Positions 7,761 to 16,107 of a stretch of 42,384 nt of DNA are shown here, piece after piece. The translations under genes were made by a program, and so were the position numbers. The DNA comes from JBBIWA01 sp037439425 (lineage in GTDB: Bacteria; Acidobacteriota; Blastocatellia; RBC074). The stretch covers positions 1 to 42,384 of the forward strand of contig JBBIWA010000046.1 of the NCBI GenBank assembly GCA_037439425.1. The letters run 5' to 3'. Positions within the stretch are counted from its first letter, which is position 1. The number at the start of each line of letters is the position of its first letter. Below the pieces are notes generated by a model. The model was not told the origin of the DNA and made no database searches. It saw only the letters and a list, made by a program, of their open reading frames with translations.

Positions 7761-7984
7761 CGCATATGCGTATCAGACGCTTTTAGGTGAGTAAATCTCG
7801 AAAAGCTTCAAAAGTTAACCTTTTGAGTGGCCTGCTGGTGGGAGTTTAATGCTGTGGGCCTCTCCCGCGCTTATTTCAGAACCTCTCGCGGGTCAAGCGC
7901 AGGAACTCTTTTGTCTCATTCAACTATTTACAGCCGTATCCGGCTAAGTGGGAATAGCTGTCTCTAAGGGCTCGCCGGAAGAGG

Positions 7985-8012
7985 CAGGTCAGGGAATGAG
8001 TTCCCTGACCTG
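7985..8012 (-). terminator. Strong hairpin downstream of the secreted-protein gene
   Basis: CAGGTCAGGGAA (7985-7996) and TTCCCTGACCTG (8001-8012) pair perfectly over 12 bp with loop TGAG. It lies 53 nt past the stop of the gene ending at 8065 (minus strand). No clear T-run follows, so termination is likely but not certain. Confidence 0.55.
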
Positions 8013-8064
8013 AGACTGAGGCTGGTCCGAAGCAGGCCGTATCAGGCTGATGGCACCTGGTCAG

Positions 8065-9075
8065 TTAGCAGACTGGCGGCAGGACCGGAATGATCAGTGT
8101 CGCACTAGGCGCCAGAGTCAGATGATGAAGATTACGGCCACAGTTAATTATCCCATTGGGTAGAGAGTTGGCGTTGATCACCGCGCCAAGAATAGCCGGA
8201 CCATTGTTGGGCGGCGGGACAAAGAGCTTCATCCAGCCAGTGTGGCCGGCTGGAATCACTCGATTGAAAGGCGGAGTGGTACGGGGCGGCTCAGTCGCCA
8301 GATTCCGCAACAGCTGGCAGCCCACACCGTTAATGGTGAAGCTGAAAGCATTTTCCACATCATCGAAGAGATAACCAAACAGCGACCCGATTGAGGCCGC
8401 AGCAGTCGCCAAGTCCCCACCTATTGAATTGACGATCAAGAAAGTGGAGTTGCCATCAACCAGGTTCTGGCTGGGCAGGCTGCTGGCTGCCAGCACTCGT
8501 GGGGCTCTGTTATAGACCGTATCGTCAAACAAGAGCGTCGCGGACAGGTCGGCTGAGTTACAACTAGGCAGAACCCCCGTATAGAGGGCCGCGAATGCCT
8601 CCGCAGCCAGATTGGCCGTATGCCCGGTAGCCAGTTTGAGGTAGGCATCTCCGATCAGGAAATTGAAACTGACCGGACATCCTGTGGCTGGATCTACTGC
8701 CACGGCGATGATGTATCCTCTGGTACCTGGGTCAATATCCGACATCAGGAAACTGGCCGTCTGATTCGGCGTTAAGCAGAGAAAGGCATTAGCCGGTCCA
8801 CACGTCGCGCCGTCGAGGAAGAAAAGGTGGACAAAGGCTGTGCCTGCTAGTCCCGCTGCAGAATTGGTGTTAGTAATACTGATGCGCGTATCCTCCCGAC
8901 CCTGATTGTTAAAGTTAGAGCTGTAAAAATTGTAGACCAGAATTGAGCCTGGTTTCTGATCACTCAATGCGGACGAAGCTGGTATCGCTACGCCCGGATC
9001 GGCAGCCTCAACTGCTGTGATCAGCACCAGCCAAACGAACTGGGTTGATACTAGCTTGGCGATCCTGGCTAGCAT
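8065..9075 (-). CDS. Secreted protein of unknown function
   Basis: 336 residues from the ATG at 9075, which has AGGAG exactly 9 nt upstream; an in-frame ATG at 9084 abuts that AGGAG and is not a usable start. Residues 1-25 are a classical signal peptide ending VEA-AD, so the protein is exported. The mature part is rich in N, S, T, G and A, mostly beta-strand by pattern, with scattered cysteine pairs (for example CGPANAFLC) that could form disulfides. It ends in a hydrophobic strand and PPVC. A stretch near the mature N-terminus (ILVYNFYSSN... RISITNT) is reminiscent of beta-sandwich domains of surface proteins. I do not recognise a family. A second secreted gene lies 168 bp upstream on the same strand. 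Confidence 0.7.
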   Translation of the reverse strand: MLARIAKLVSTQFVWLVLITAVEAADPGVAIPASSALSDQKPGSILVYNFYSSNFNNQGREDTRISITNTNSAAGLAGTAFVHLFFLDGATCGPANAFLCLTPNQTASFLMSDIDPGTRGYIIAVAVDPATGCPVSFNFLIGDAYLKLATGHTANLAAEAFAALYTGVLPSCNSADLSATLLFDDTVYNRAPRVLAASSLPSQNLVDGNSTFLIVNSIGGDLATAAASIGSLFGYLFDDVENAFSFTINGVGCQLLRNLATEPPRTTPPFNRVIPAGHTGWMKLFVPPPNNGPAILGAVINANSLPNGIINCGRNLHHLTLAPSATLIIPVLPPVC

Positions 9076-9243
9076 GGTGATCATCTCCTGAGGTGGGGCT
9101 GAGATCTTAAGGTGGTCAGAGGAGTTTTTCCCTCAAGTGGAGATCGCGATCATAGGAGAGATAAGGTTGCGAGTCAACACATAAATTCAGGTGTGATTTT
9201 CAAAGACCATCAGTGAGACAGCCTGCGGCAGTTTTTTATCTCA

Positions 9244-9954
9244 TCAGCGGTATGGATCGCATATACCAAACCTGCTGGGGCCGGCCAGGCAGCGAGTGTT
9301 AAAGTAGTCACGGCATATCAGCCTGGTGCCAAAGAGGCCGAGCTTCGGGAAGGTGCTGCAGGGCGGCTTGGGCGGGAGGGACGGGTCCGGGAAACTGAAC
9401 AACCGATTCTCTCGCCTGTCATTGCGTGGCGGAGTTGTGAGACCGCTGGCAGTGATCCGCTCAATCGTGCGACCTCGAATGATGCGCGCCTGGCCGAGGC
9501 TGGCTCTCACTTGAGTCCCGTTGCGCTGGGTATCGAAAATCAGGACTGAGGCCTGGTGACCGTCGGAGAGGGTGGTTGCGTCAGAACTGAGGATAGAGAT
9601 TTTGATCCCGGCCGCTGCGCTCACCACTGCCCGTCCCGAGATGAGCGTGCCACCGATCATCTCCTCAGAGAAACGGAGCCTCATCTCCGTGTCTGGCCCA
9701 AGGCTGATGCGGCCCCGCCGTCCCAGGTTGATCGTAGCTGCGCCCACAGGCGAGGTTTTGATGCGGCTATGATTGAAAACCGTGATGCCAACAATGGCTG
9801 CTGTCCCATTAAGGGTGACTTGCTGGGCCTGCGACAACTCGCCAGCCAGCCTGGTGCTAGACTGTGCCATCACCGAAGTTGTTAACAGGAGGCAGCCGGC
9901 AGTTATCACACAGACAGTTGCTACTTTCTTCCACCATCCAGTGTGTTTCATCAT
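9244..9954 (-). CDS. Secreted FecR-like domain protein
   Basis: A 236-residue exported protein. Residues 1-30 form a signal peptide (basic start, hydrophobic core, VMA-QS cleavage). The region about 45-150 follows the FecR fold pattern: a hydrophobic NLGRRGRISLGPDTEMRLRF strand pair, then GGTLISGRAVVSAAAG, as in FecR domains where a 'glycine, surface charge, threshold' beta repeat occurs. The C-terminal 70 residues are proline-rich with four cysteines (CSTF, ICRD, RCLAG, GICD). A purine-rich GGGGGAAG lies upstream of the two adjacent ATGs (9954/9951). FecR domains bind or sense in the periplasm; here there is no sigma factor or TonB receptor next to it, so the role is unknown. Probably co-transcribed with the secreted gene downstream. 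Confidence 0.6.
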   Translation of the reverse strand: MMKHTGWWKKVATVCVITAGCLLLTTSVMAQSSTRLAGELSQAQQVTLNGTAAIVGITVFNHSRIKTSPVGAATINLGRRGRISLGPDTEMRLRFSEEMIGGTLISGRAVVSAAAGIKISILSSDATTLSDGHQASVLIFDTQRNGTQVRASLGQARIIRGRTIERITASGLTTPPRNDRRENRLFSFPDPSLPPKPPCSTFPKLGLFGTRLICRDYFNTRCLAGPSRFGICDPYR

Positions 9955-10758
9955 GATTAGTCTTCCCCCCGTTTAAGAGTCAACCCGCTGCTTTCTTGAA
10001 GAACGAAAGAAAGGGTCAGGTGGTGAGGGGGCCCTGACCCTATCGTTCTCCCTAGCGGGGCATTAAGCGGATTAGGTCCGCTGCGCTAGAGACGATTCGA
10101 TGGCCGACCTTTTCCCCATCCCATTCCTGACCGGCGAAGACCGAGCCATCGCCTCGTGCCAGGAGCCTCAGTCGGCCCATCTATTCCTTCCCGGGCCGTT
10201 AGTGACCTAGGAAGGCTGGGACAATAAGACCTCTCCTCCTGTGTTCGTTGTCCGTTGTTCGCTGTTATCTGATGTCAACTGACAACTGACCAATGACAAC
10301 TGAACATAGATCCCACTCAGGCGGCAGTTCATGCTCCAAACTACCAGGGCATTAGTTGGCCAATAAACCCGCACGTTGGGGTGTGTTTTGCCAGCTACTC
10401 GACAGGTTGTGTTCCTTGTGAGGACTAAAAGCTACGAAGACAATACCCCCCTCACAGTCGGCTCTCCCCACAGTAGCTATCGAGGCCTCTCACCGAACAA
10501 GCCATCCCCTTTGACAGGGGCCACTTTTAAGTGGCTTCCCTATCTCGCGCTGAGCGCGGGCAGATAATACCTGCTCCTCACCTTAGACAGTATTACCCGA
10601 CGCTAACTTGATGATTACCCGATTGTCCCTTTTCAAGGGCTATTTTCGATCATTCAACCTCTTTTGTCATGCAACTAGTACAATCCCACTCTTGACCTAG
10701 TACAACACTTTCCTTGATCTAAGCTCTCTCCGTCTCAGCTTCGAATTTGGTGGTTGCC
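9955..10758. other. 800-bp non-coding stretch
   Basis: No supported gene. At 10013-10040 there is a hairpin GGGTCAGG / CCTGACCC, followed on the minus strand by TTTCTTTC. At about 10270-10306 there is a low-complexity run of ACTGACAACTGAC-type units. The short frame at 10376-10567 has no ribosome-binding site or recognisable content. Confidence 0.5.
10013..10040. other. Hairpin upstream of the FecR-like gene
   Basis: Arms GGGTCAGG (10013-10020) and CCTGACCC (10033-10040) enclose a G-rich 12-nt loop. It shares the GGTCAGG core with the hairpin at 7985-8012 that follows the same gene pair. On the minus strand it is followed by TTTCTTTC, so it could act as a terminator or leader element. Confidence 0.4.
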
Positions 10759-11547
10759 TCAGATCAATGGTTCTGGGGTAATCCCAGTCAGGGTGCCCCA
10801 GGGCAGGTCCTGTGATGTAGTTCGGTTGAGATCACTTCCGTGCCATAGCGCCTGAGGATCACTGACAATTAACCAGCCCTGACTGCGCTGCAGCAGGCCT
10901 TCTTGCTCCATTTGACTAAACAGGCGGCTGAGATAGGCCGGAGTGACAGCAATCAACTCAGCAATCTCTCGGTGCCTCAAGGGCAAGTTCAATCTAACTT
11001 CTTTAGCCCCTTTCTGTGGCTGGCCTAGTTCCAGGTCGGAAGCCAGTTGCCAGAGCAATTGCTCCAGACGGTGGCGGGCTGAGAGACAGCCTAGTTGCAT
11101 CACCCGGGCCAACTGATCGAGTAATTCTCGACTCTGCATCCGCTGAAGATACCAGGAGAAATGAGCGTTCGATTTCACCAGCTCGATAAAGCTTCTGGCG
11201 GGAATGCGCCGCAGATAGGAGGGCGTTAGGGTGATGGCGGTCAGAGCATACGGTTCCTGTAAAATGACGGAGGCAGCTCCCAACAACCATCCCGGAGAGC
11301 GCAGCCCAATGACCAATTCTCCGCCCTCTTCCTCTAAGAGGATGAGCTTGACCAGGCCTCGTTCGATATAGTAAACGCTCTGTGGTGGAGAGCCCTGTCG
11401 AAATAACTCTACTGCGGCCGGATAGACCTGCAAGGGGGCCAAATCCTCAACCTGTTCCCAGAGCTCCGTATCGAGGGGAACAAGAGTATCCTCTCTGTGG
11501 AGCGAACGATTTTTGATTGTCGCTTCGGACGGCCATTGATTGTTCAT
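10759..11547 (-). CDS. Crp/Fnr-family transcription regulator
   Basis: A 262-residue regulator. Residues 30-140 are a cyclic-nucleotide-binding-type beta barrel (LFRQGSPPQSVYYIERGLVKL, then GELVIGLRSPGWLLGAASVI). Residues 140-170 are the dimerisation helix, and 185-228 a winged helix-turn-helix with REIAELIAVTPAYLSRLFSQMEQEG as the recognition region. No N-terminal cysteine cluster is present, so it is not an Fe-S sensing Fnr; the residues that bind cAMP's phosphate in Crp (RS pair) are not evident either, so the ligand is unknown. A very strong Shine-Dalgarno (GAGGAGGAAGG) precedes the ATG. It is monocistronic. The 1-kb spacer upstream holds two copies of a palindromic repeat that could include its own operator. 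Confidence 0.9.
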   Translation of the reverse strand: MNNQWPSEATIKNRSLHREDTLVPLDTELWEQVEDLAPLQVYPAAVELFRQGSPPQSVYYIERGLVKLILLEEEGGELVIGLRSPGWLLGAASVILQEPYALTAITLTPSYLRRIPARSFIELVKSNAHFSWYLQRMQSRELLDQLARVMQLGCLSARHRLEQLLWQLASDLELGQPQKGAKEVRLNLPLRHREIAELIAVTPAYLSRLFSQMEQEGLLQRSQGWLIVSDPQALWHGSDLNRTTSQDLPWGTLTGITPEPLI

Positions 11548-12562
11548 TTTCCTTCCTCCTCTCTTCCTGACAAGCTATGTGGGGGCAGAAAGGGGCACGC
11601 TGAGAAAGTGGCTGGGCAGCCACTTGCAAGCTTGAGTAGTAGGAGTATTGTTCCGGGTAGGCCGGTCAGATCGGGAAAGTAAAAACGGCGGTGCAGGAAC
11701 GCCTGCTTGCCGATCTGAGAAGAAGCTAGCAGCAGCGCAGCAGCCGACACCACATAGGTTAGCTTCACCAGAACCGACTGTGCCACTACTATCTTCTGTG
11801 CCCGGCACCCCCATTTCAATCATCTCCCCAGATGAGACGCCTACAGCGTGGGCAGAATTCAAATACGATTGGGACCCGGCACTCCATTTCAATCATCTCC
11901 CCAGATGAGACTGAGGAGTAACTCCAAAGGGGGTCGCACTTAAGCGGTAAAGCGGATGATGGGTAACTTAGGGGAGAGTTCTAATCGGGCGGGATTGGTA
12001 TCGGGCGGAGAGAGAATGGTCAAACCCCACTTGCCCTAGCAGGCAAGAGAAATCGCTGCCACTCAGCCTCCATTTCCTGCGACAGACCTTGTCGGTAAAC
12101 CAGTTTCTGCGCTTAATCCCCGGTGAGAACACCGCCCAGTGAACGAGAATAAGCGGGGCACATAAACGAACAAACAATAAGCGGGGCATAAAAACGACCA
12201 GTGGATTTCAGACTGAGCTGATTTGATCGTCGCTCCAGTTGATCATAGCCAGTTGTTTGATCGATGAGTTCTGTTCTGAACCCATCCACTTAATTGGGGG
12301 AGAATCAACTGGCACTCGACTTTGTAGCTCAAAAGATGTCCGAAGTCAATACAAATTGTCTGGGGTAGAATTTGACCTGGCTGCCTCATTAGGTTGCTCG
12401 CCCAGGCAGAAGCAGGTTGCTTCTCTCTGGGGGACGAAAAGTGACGAGGCATTCAATAGGCGCAATTTTCCAGTTCAGGAGCAGCCGGGGCATTGCCAGG
12501 AGCAATAACTTCCCAGTAAAATCTGAGTTCGTTCCTCGGACGCATCATGCAGGCAATTAGTT
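11548..12562. other. 1-kb spacer between the regulator and the kinase gene
   Basis: No supported gene on either strand. It contains the CRISPR-like repeat pair at 11801-11911. At about 12145-12198 there is a direct repeat of AATAAGCGGGGCA followed by ATAAA and an A-rich ACGA end. It separates divergent genes, so promoters for both are expected, but I cannot assign them. Confidence 0.5.
11801..11911 (-). CRISPR. Possible two-repeat orphan CRISPR-like array
   Basis: An exact 28-bp sequence occurs at 11811-11838 and 11884-11911. The similarity extends leftwards through CCCGGCAC with a one-base indel, giving repeats of 37-38 nt (11801-11838, 11875-11911) and one 36-nt unique spacer (11839-11874). 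Read on the minus strand the repeat starts GTCTCATCT, has a stem CATCT-GGGG-AGATG and then ATTGAAAT, much like repeats of type I/III arrays with their ATTGAAA tail. There are only two copies and no cas gene in the window, so a remnant array, or two operator sites (CATCT-N4-AGATG), remain possible. Confidence 0.4.
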
Positions 12563-14635
12563 ATGTACTGTACCAACTGTGGAAAACCAGTGAGTGAGGC
12601 GGCAACTGAATGCGCTGCTTGTGGAGCCAGCCTCCAGCCTTCGCGACAGGCCAGATTCAGCTACCAGGCGCAGGAGAATGCTCTCATCTCAGAGCGTGAG
12701 AATCAAGTAACCAACTCGCCGGCCCCACTGGAGATCGGACCCTATTCGGGCCGCATCCTTGGCGGTCGCTATCAGCTGGATGAGTGCATCGGCAGCGGCG
12801 GCATGGGAACGATCTACCGCGCGCGGCGACTTCACATCGGGGATATGGTGGCGGTGAAAGTGTTGCGTCCGGAAGTGGTCGGTGATGTGCTCTCGCGCCA
12901 GCGCTTCCATCGCGAAGCCCGAGCCGCTGCCCTGCTGCATCATCCTAATGCGGTGGTGATTCACGACTTTGGTGAAGAACCTGATGGCACCACTTACATT
13001 GTCATGGAGTTGCTCGAAGGCTGCAATCTCCGCCAAGTCCTGGCCGAGCAGCAGACCATTTCGCCGGAACGCAGTTACGAAATCATCCGCCAGGCGTGTG
13101 CTGCGGTAGATGCGGCCCACCGTCAAGGGATCATTCATCGTGATCTTAAACCCGACAACATCTTCCTGCTCGACTCGGTTGACGGCAGCGACCACGTCAA
13201 GATTCTCGATTTCGGCATTGCTAAACTTCGCGATCATATCAGCGAGAAGCTGGGTTTTGACAAGAGCCTGACCACCGTGGGTACGGTGATCGGCACCCCA
13301 CATTACATGTCGCCGGAGCAATGCCAGGGGGAGCCAGCCGATGCGCGTTCGGATATTTACAGCCTGGGCGTGGTCCTTTATGAAATGCTGACTGGGGTGC
13401 CGCCTTTTACAGCCAAGACACCAACCGGAGTGGCCATCAAGCATGTGACTGAGGCGCCGAAACCGCCTTCGGCGGTGAAGCCCGAGTTAAGCCCAGCGGT
13501 TGAGCAGGTGGTGCTGCGAGCCATGGCCAAAGAGCCAGCTCACCGCCATCAATCGGCGCTTGAGCTGGCGCGCGATCTGGAATCAGCCGTCAAGAAAAAA
13601 CCTGCTCCGAGCGCGGAGGCAGCTACCATTAGATTGGCTTCACCACAGTCTGCCACCACGAACGTCCCGGCGACCCAGCGTACGGGAAAGCAGGTACTAA
13701 GCTTCGAGACCCAGCTTGCTGCTCCGCCGCCGCCAGCCAGGCAGGCAAAGGCGGCTATGATCATCGGCACAGTCTCCTTTGGCTTGATCCTGTTAGCTGG
13801 TCTAGGGTGGTGGATGTTGCGTTCAGACAGTTCCCCATCCTCAACCACGCGGTTAGAAGTGACGACCGCAGTCACACCAGAGCAACTGGCCACGCCGCTA
13901 CCACCAGCTCCTTCGCCAGCGGAACCTGTTCCGCCAGAAGGGATGGTTTACATTCCGGGAGGCGAGTTTCGCCTGGGACGCAACGAAGGTGATGAATATG
14001 AGCGCCCGGCCCATCTGGTTACGGTCAAGCCGTTTTTCATTGACAGGACTGAGGTGACTAACGAGCAGTACCAAAAGTTCATTGATGGGACCGGCTATCC
14101 GGCTCCACCTTCCTGGCCGGGCAGGCATTTCCCGGCGGGCCAGGAACAGTTTCCGGTCACCGATGTCACCTGGGAGGACGCGATGGCCTACGCGGAATGG
14201 GCTGGCAAGCGGCTCCCTACAGAAGAAGAGTGGGAGTTTGCCGCGCGCGGTACTGATGGCCGCATCTATCCCTGGGGGAACAGCCCGCAATCTGGGCTGG
14301 CCAATATCGCCGATTCGAAAGGACAGAAACGCAGCTTTGCTCCAGTGGGACAGTATCCTCAGGGAGCCAGTCCTTTTGGAGTGTTCGATCTTTCAGGCAA
14401 TGTCTGGGAATGGACTGCCAGCGATTTAAAACCTTATCCTGGCGGCTATCTGCCAGAGCTGGTATACCCTAATTTGAAGGTCATCCGGGGTGGCTCTTAC
14501 CTGAGCACGCCGCAACAGGCGACTGCGACCTTTCGCCGGGGATGGCCAGCCTCGCGCCGCGATTGGACAGTGAATCCTGAAAATATGGACTATTCTGCCA
14601 CGGGATTTCGCTGCGCTAAGGATATCCAGCCATAG
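12563..14635 (+). CDS. Zinc-ribbon Ser/Thr protein kinase fused to FGE-sulfatase domain
   Basis: A 690-residue modular protein. Residues 3-20 are a zinc ribbon with CxxC pairs (CTNC, CAAC). Residues 70-340 are a Hanks-type kinase with all key residues: glycine loop GSGGMG (77-82), Lys99, HRDLKPDN (192-199, Asp194), DFG (216-218) and GTPHYMSPEQ. Residues 341-397 are a Pro/Ala-rich linker, and 398-418 one membrane helix. Residues 460-688 form a formylglycine-generating-enzyme/SUMF1-like domain (MVYIPGGEF, FFIDRTEVTNEQY, GKRLPTEEEWEFAARG, YPWG, GNVWEW, VIRGGSY, GFRCA), predicted outside the cytoplasm. Such FGE-like domains are often C-type-lectin-fold binding modules rather than oxidases. It may sense a periplasmic ligand and phosphorylate cytoplasmic targets. 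It starts a plus-strand run towards argH. Confidence 0.93.
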   Translation: MYCTNCGKPVSEAATECAACGASLQPSRQARFSYQAQENALISERENQVTNSPAPLEIGPYSGRILGGRYQLDECIGSGGMGTIYRARRLHIGDMVAVKVLRPEVVGDVLSRQRFHREARAAALLHHPNAVVIHDFGEEPDGTTYIVMELLEGCNLRQVLAEQQTISPERSYEIIRQACAAVDAAHRQGIIHRDLKPDNIFLLDSVDGSDHVKILDFGIAKLRDHISEKLGFDKSLTTVGTVIGTPHYMSPEQCQGEPADARSDIYSLGVVLYEMLTGVPPFTAKTPTGVAIKHVTEAPKPPSAVKPELSPAVEQVVLRAMAKEPAHRHQSALELARDLESAVKKKPAPSAEAATIRLASPQSATTNVPATQRTGKQVLSFETQLAAPPPPARQAKAAMIIGTVSFGLILLAGLGWWMLRSDSSPSSTTRLEVTTAVTPEQLATPLPPAPSPAEPVPPEGMVYIPGGEFRLGRNEGDEYERPAHLVTVKPFFIDRTEVTNEQYQKFIDGTGYPAPPSWPGRHFPAGQEQFPVTDVTWEDAMAYAEWAGKRLPTEEEWEFAARGTDGRIYPWGNSPQSGLANIADSKGQKRSFAPVGQYPQGASPFGVFDLSGNVWEWTASDLKPYPGGYLPELVYPNLKVIRGGSYLSTPQQATATFRRGWPASRRDWTVNPENMDYSATGFRCAKDIQP

Positions 14636-14640
14636 TGAGA

Positions 14641-14785
14641 AGAGTCGTCCATGTCGTTACGACGACACCCTGAAAGCGATGAAAATCTTGGGAGCGCACG
14701 CTTCCAACGTGCCTGGTTTGCGGTAATGGCTTGCTTGACAAAGCTAAGCGCGCCGGCGGCGCGCGTGCCTAGGATTTTCGGAGGA
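14641..14785. repeat. Dispersed palindromic repeat, copy B
   Basis: A 99-bp core (14681-14779) begins GAAAATCTTGGG and ends with the inverted form CCTAGGATTTTC, with GC-rich palindromes inside. On its left (14643-14666) lies a GTCGTCC/ACGACA hairpin that is also attached, in the opposite orientation, to the copy near 41696. It fills most of the 270-bp gap between the kinase and the next gene. Confidence 0.65.
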
Positions 14786-14905
14786 GCTTCAGTGGTCACA
14801 CGAGGGGCGATCAGTCATCGTATTTGGGATTTGAAATCTGAAATTCGCAGGGGGCGAGATTCTTTTGAGCCTGGGGCGGCGGCCTCCTGCTTGTTGTAGG
14901 CAGTT

Positions 14906-16042
14906 ATGATGATCCGATCAGTTAGCCGATTGATTCTCATCCTGGCGTTGAGCGGCGCTGCTGTTTTCAGTGCCTACGGACAAGGCGGCGGCGCTGAGCT
15001 TCCGCCGCTGCCGAAATCACCCAAACCCAAGCCCACACCTCGGCCCAAAGCCACGCCAAAGCCTGCTCCTAAAGCCGCTCCCAAAGAGGCCAAGAAAAGC
15101 GAGCCATCTTCGCCTGCCAGCCTTCTTCGCGAGCCGGCGAAAATAGAAAAGATCACCTTCAATCAGGTTGCTGAAGGAGAACTGAACTGGGAGACTTCTG
15201 GGCGACTGTCAGCCACCAGCTTCTACAATGACTACTCTTTAACAGCCAGCAGCGCAGACCTGTTTACGATCCAACTGCAAACTGCTGACCCAGCGCTGGC
15301 TGTTCAGATCTTCGATCGCAATCGCAACGGGCTGCCTATAGTGAAAGATCCGCGGACAGGCCAGTTTCGGCTCGACACGCCTGGCAGTACCTTACCCAGC
15401 GATGGTGAATACTACGTGCGGGTGCTTGGGATTCTGACTGAGGCTAAGGCCCCTCCTCTCCCCTACACGCTGAAGATCACTCGGACAGGGCTGACTGAAG
15501 AAGGCTATCGAACGCGGATTGCGCAAATCATCGGTAACTTTAATTCTGCCGATCCACAGAATATCAACGATACGGCGGCTAAACTGGAGCAGCTAATCGG
15601 CGAGGATCCGAACCGGCCCGCAGCTTATGAAAATCTCGGTGTGATCTATCTCTATTTTCGCAACGACCTGGTCAAGGCAGTCAGTTTGATGGAGCAGGCG
15701 ATAAAATTGGGCGGCTCAGCCTCTTTCAGGGTCTCCTTTGATCATAAGTGGCGGCGTCCGGAAAAGAAAGGAGCCGAGTTCGTCTGGAAAGAGCCGCGCC
15801 AAGGCTGGCTCAAGATTCGTTCACATCTGCTTGAACTCTCCGAGGCCAGCGCTACGCAGCGCACGCTGTTTAGTTTCAGCAGCCAACAGATCAAAGAGGT
15901 CGAGCGCAGTGGGTCTTCACCAGTCATCTCACTGAAATCAACTCTCCTGCGAGAGACGGCTTTCTTCGTCCCAGCCACTGGGACTCCGCCCGAAGCCGAA
16001 CTGATTGTCAATATGATCAAGAGCCACGTCTTGCGCAAATAG
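14906..16042 (+). CDS. Secreted Lys/Pro-rich protein with TPR-like segment
   Basis: A 378-residue exported protein of unrecognised family. Residues 1-26 are a signal peptide (AYG-QG). Residues 30-70 are a low-complexity Pro/Lys/Ala linker (PKPKPTPRPKATPK). Residues 80-195 look like a beta-sandwich domain of the pre-peptidase C-terminal type (GELNWETSGRLS... YSLTASSADLFTIQLQT... YYVRVLG). Around 220-270 a helical hairpin (NRPAAYENLGVIYLYFRNDLVKAVSLMEQAIKLGG) matches the TPR consensus. A final region follows. The adjacent ATGATG start lacks a strong ribosome-binding site. It lies between the receptor-like kinase and argH on the same strand, and nothing ties its function to either. Confidence 0.7.
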   Translation: MMIRSVSRLILILALSGAAVFSAYGQGGGAELPPLPKSPKPKPTPRPKATPKPAPKAAPKEAKKSEPSSPASLLREPAKIEKITFNQVAEGELNWETSGRLSATSFYNDYSLTASSADLFTIQLQTADPALAVQIFDRNRNGLPIVKDPRTGQFRLDTPGSTLPSDGEYYVRVLGILTEAKAPPLPYTLKITRTGLTEEGYRTRIAQIIGNFNSADPQNINDTAAKLEQLIGEDPNRPAAYENLGVIYLYFRNDLVKAVSLMEQAIKLGGSASFRVSFDHKWRRPEKKGAEFVWKEPRQGWLKIRSHLLELSEASATQRTLFSFSSQQIKEVERSGSSPVISLKSTLLRETAFFVPATGTPPEAELIVNMIKSHVLRK

Positions 16043-16107
16043 ATTCGCCGATGAGGCTAATTTGACTGCTTGAGCGAAAGCTGTTCTCTCTTATTACAGG
16101 AAAAGGC

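Larger units (their letters stand above)
6541..8064. other. 1.5-kb non-coding stretch
   Basis: I see no convincing gene. It contains a palindrome at 6820-6837, a REP-like direct-repeat array (7056-7405), a degenerate 73-bp repeat (7586-7760) and a strong hairpin at 7985-8012. Frames on both strands across 6974-7268 are open only because the 66-bp repeat period is a multiple of three. The short frame at 7329-7523 has no recognisable content. Confidence 0.6.

Noticed and set aside
12689..13444. Long minus-strand frame (251 codons) opposite the kinase gene
   Set aside because: It is the antisense shadow of the kinase domain; no family resemblance and the sense frame has all catalytic motifs.
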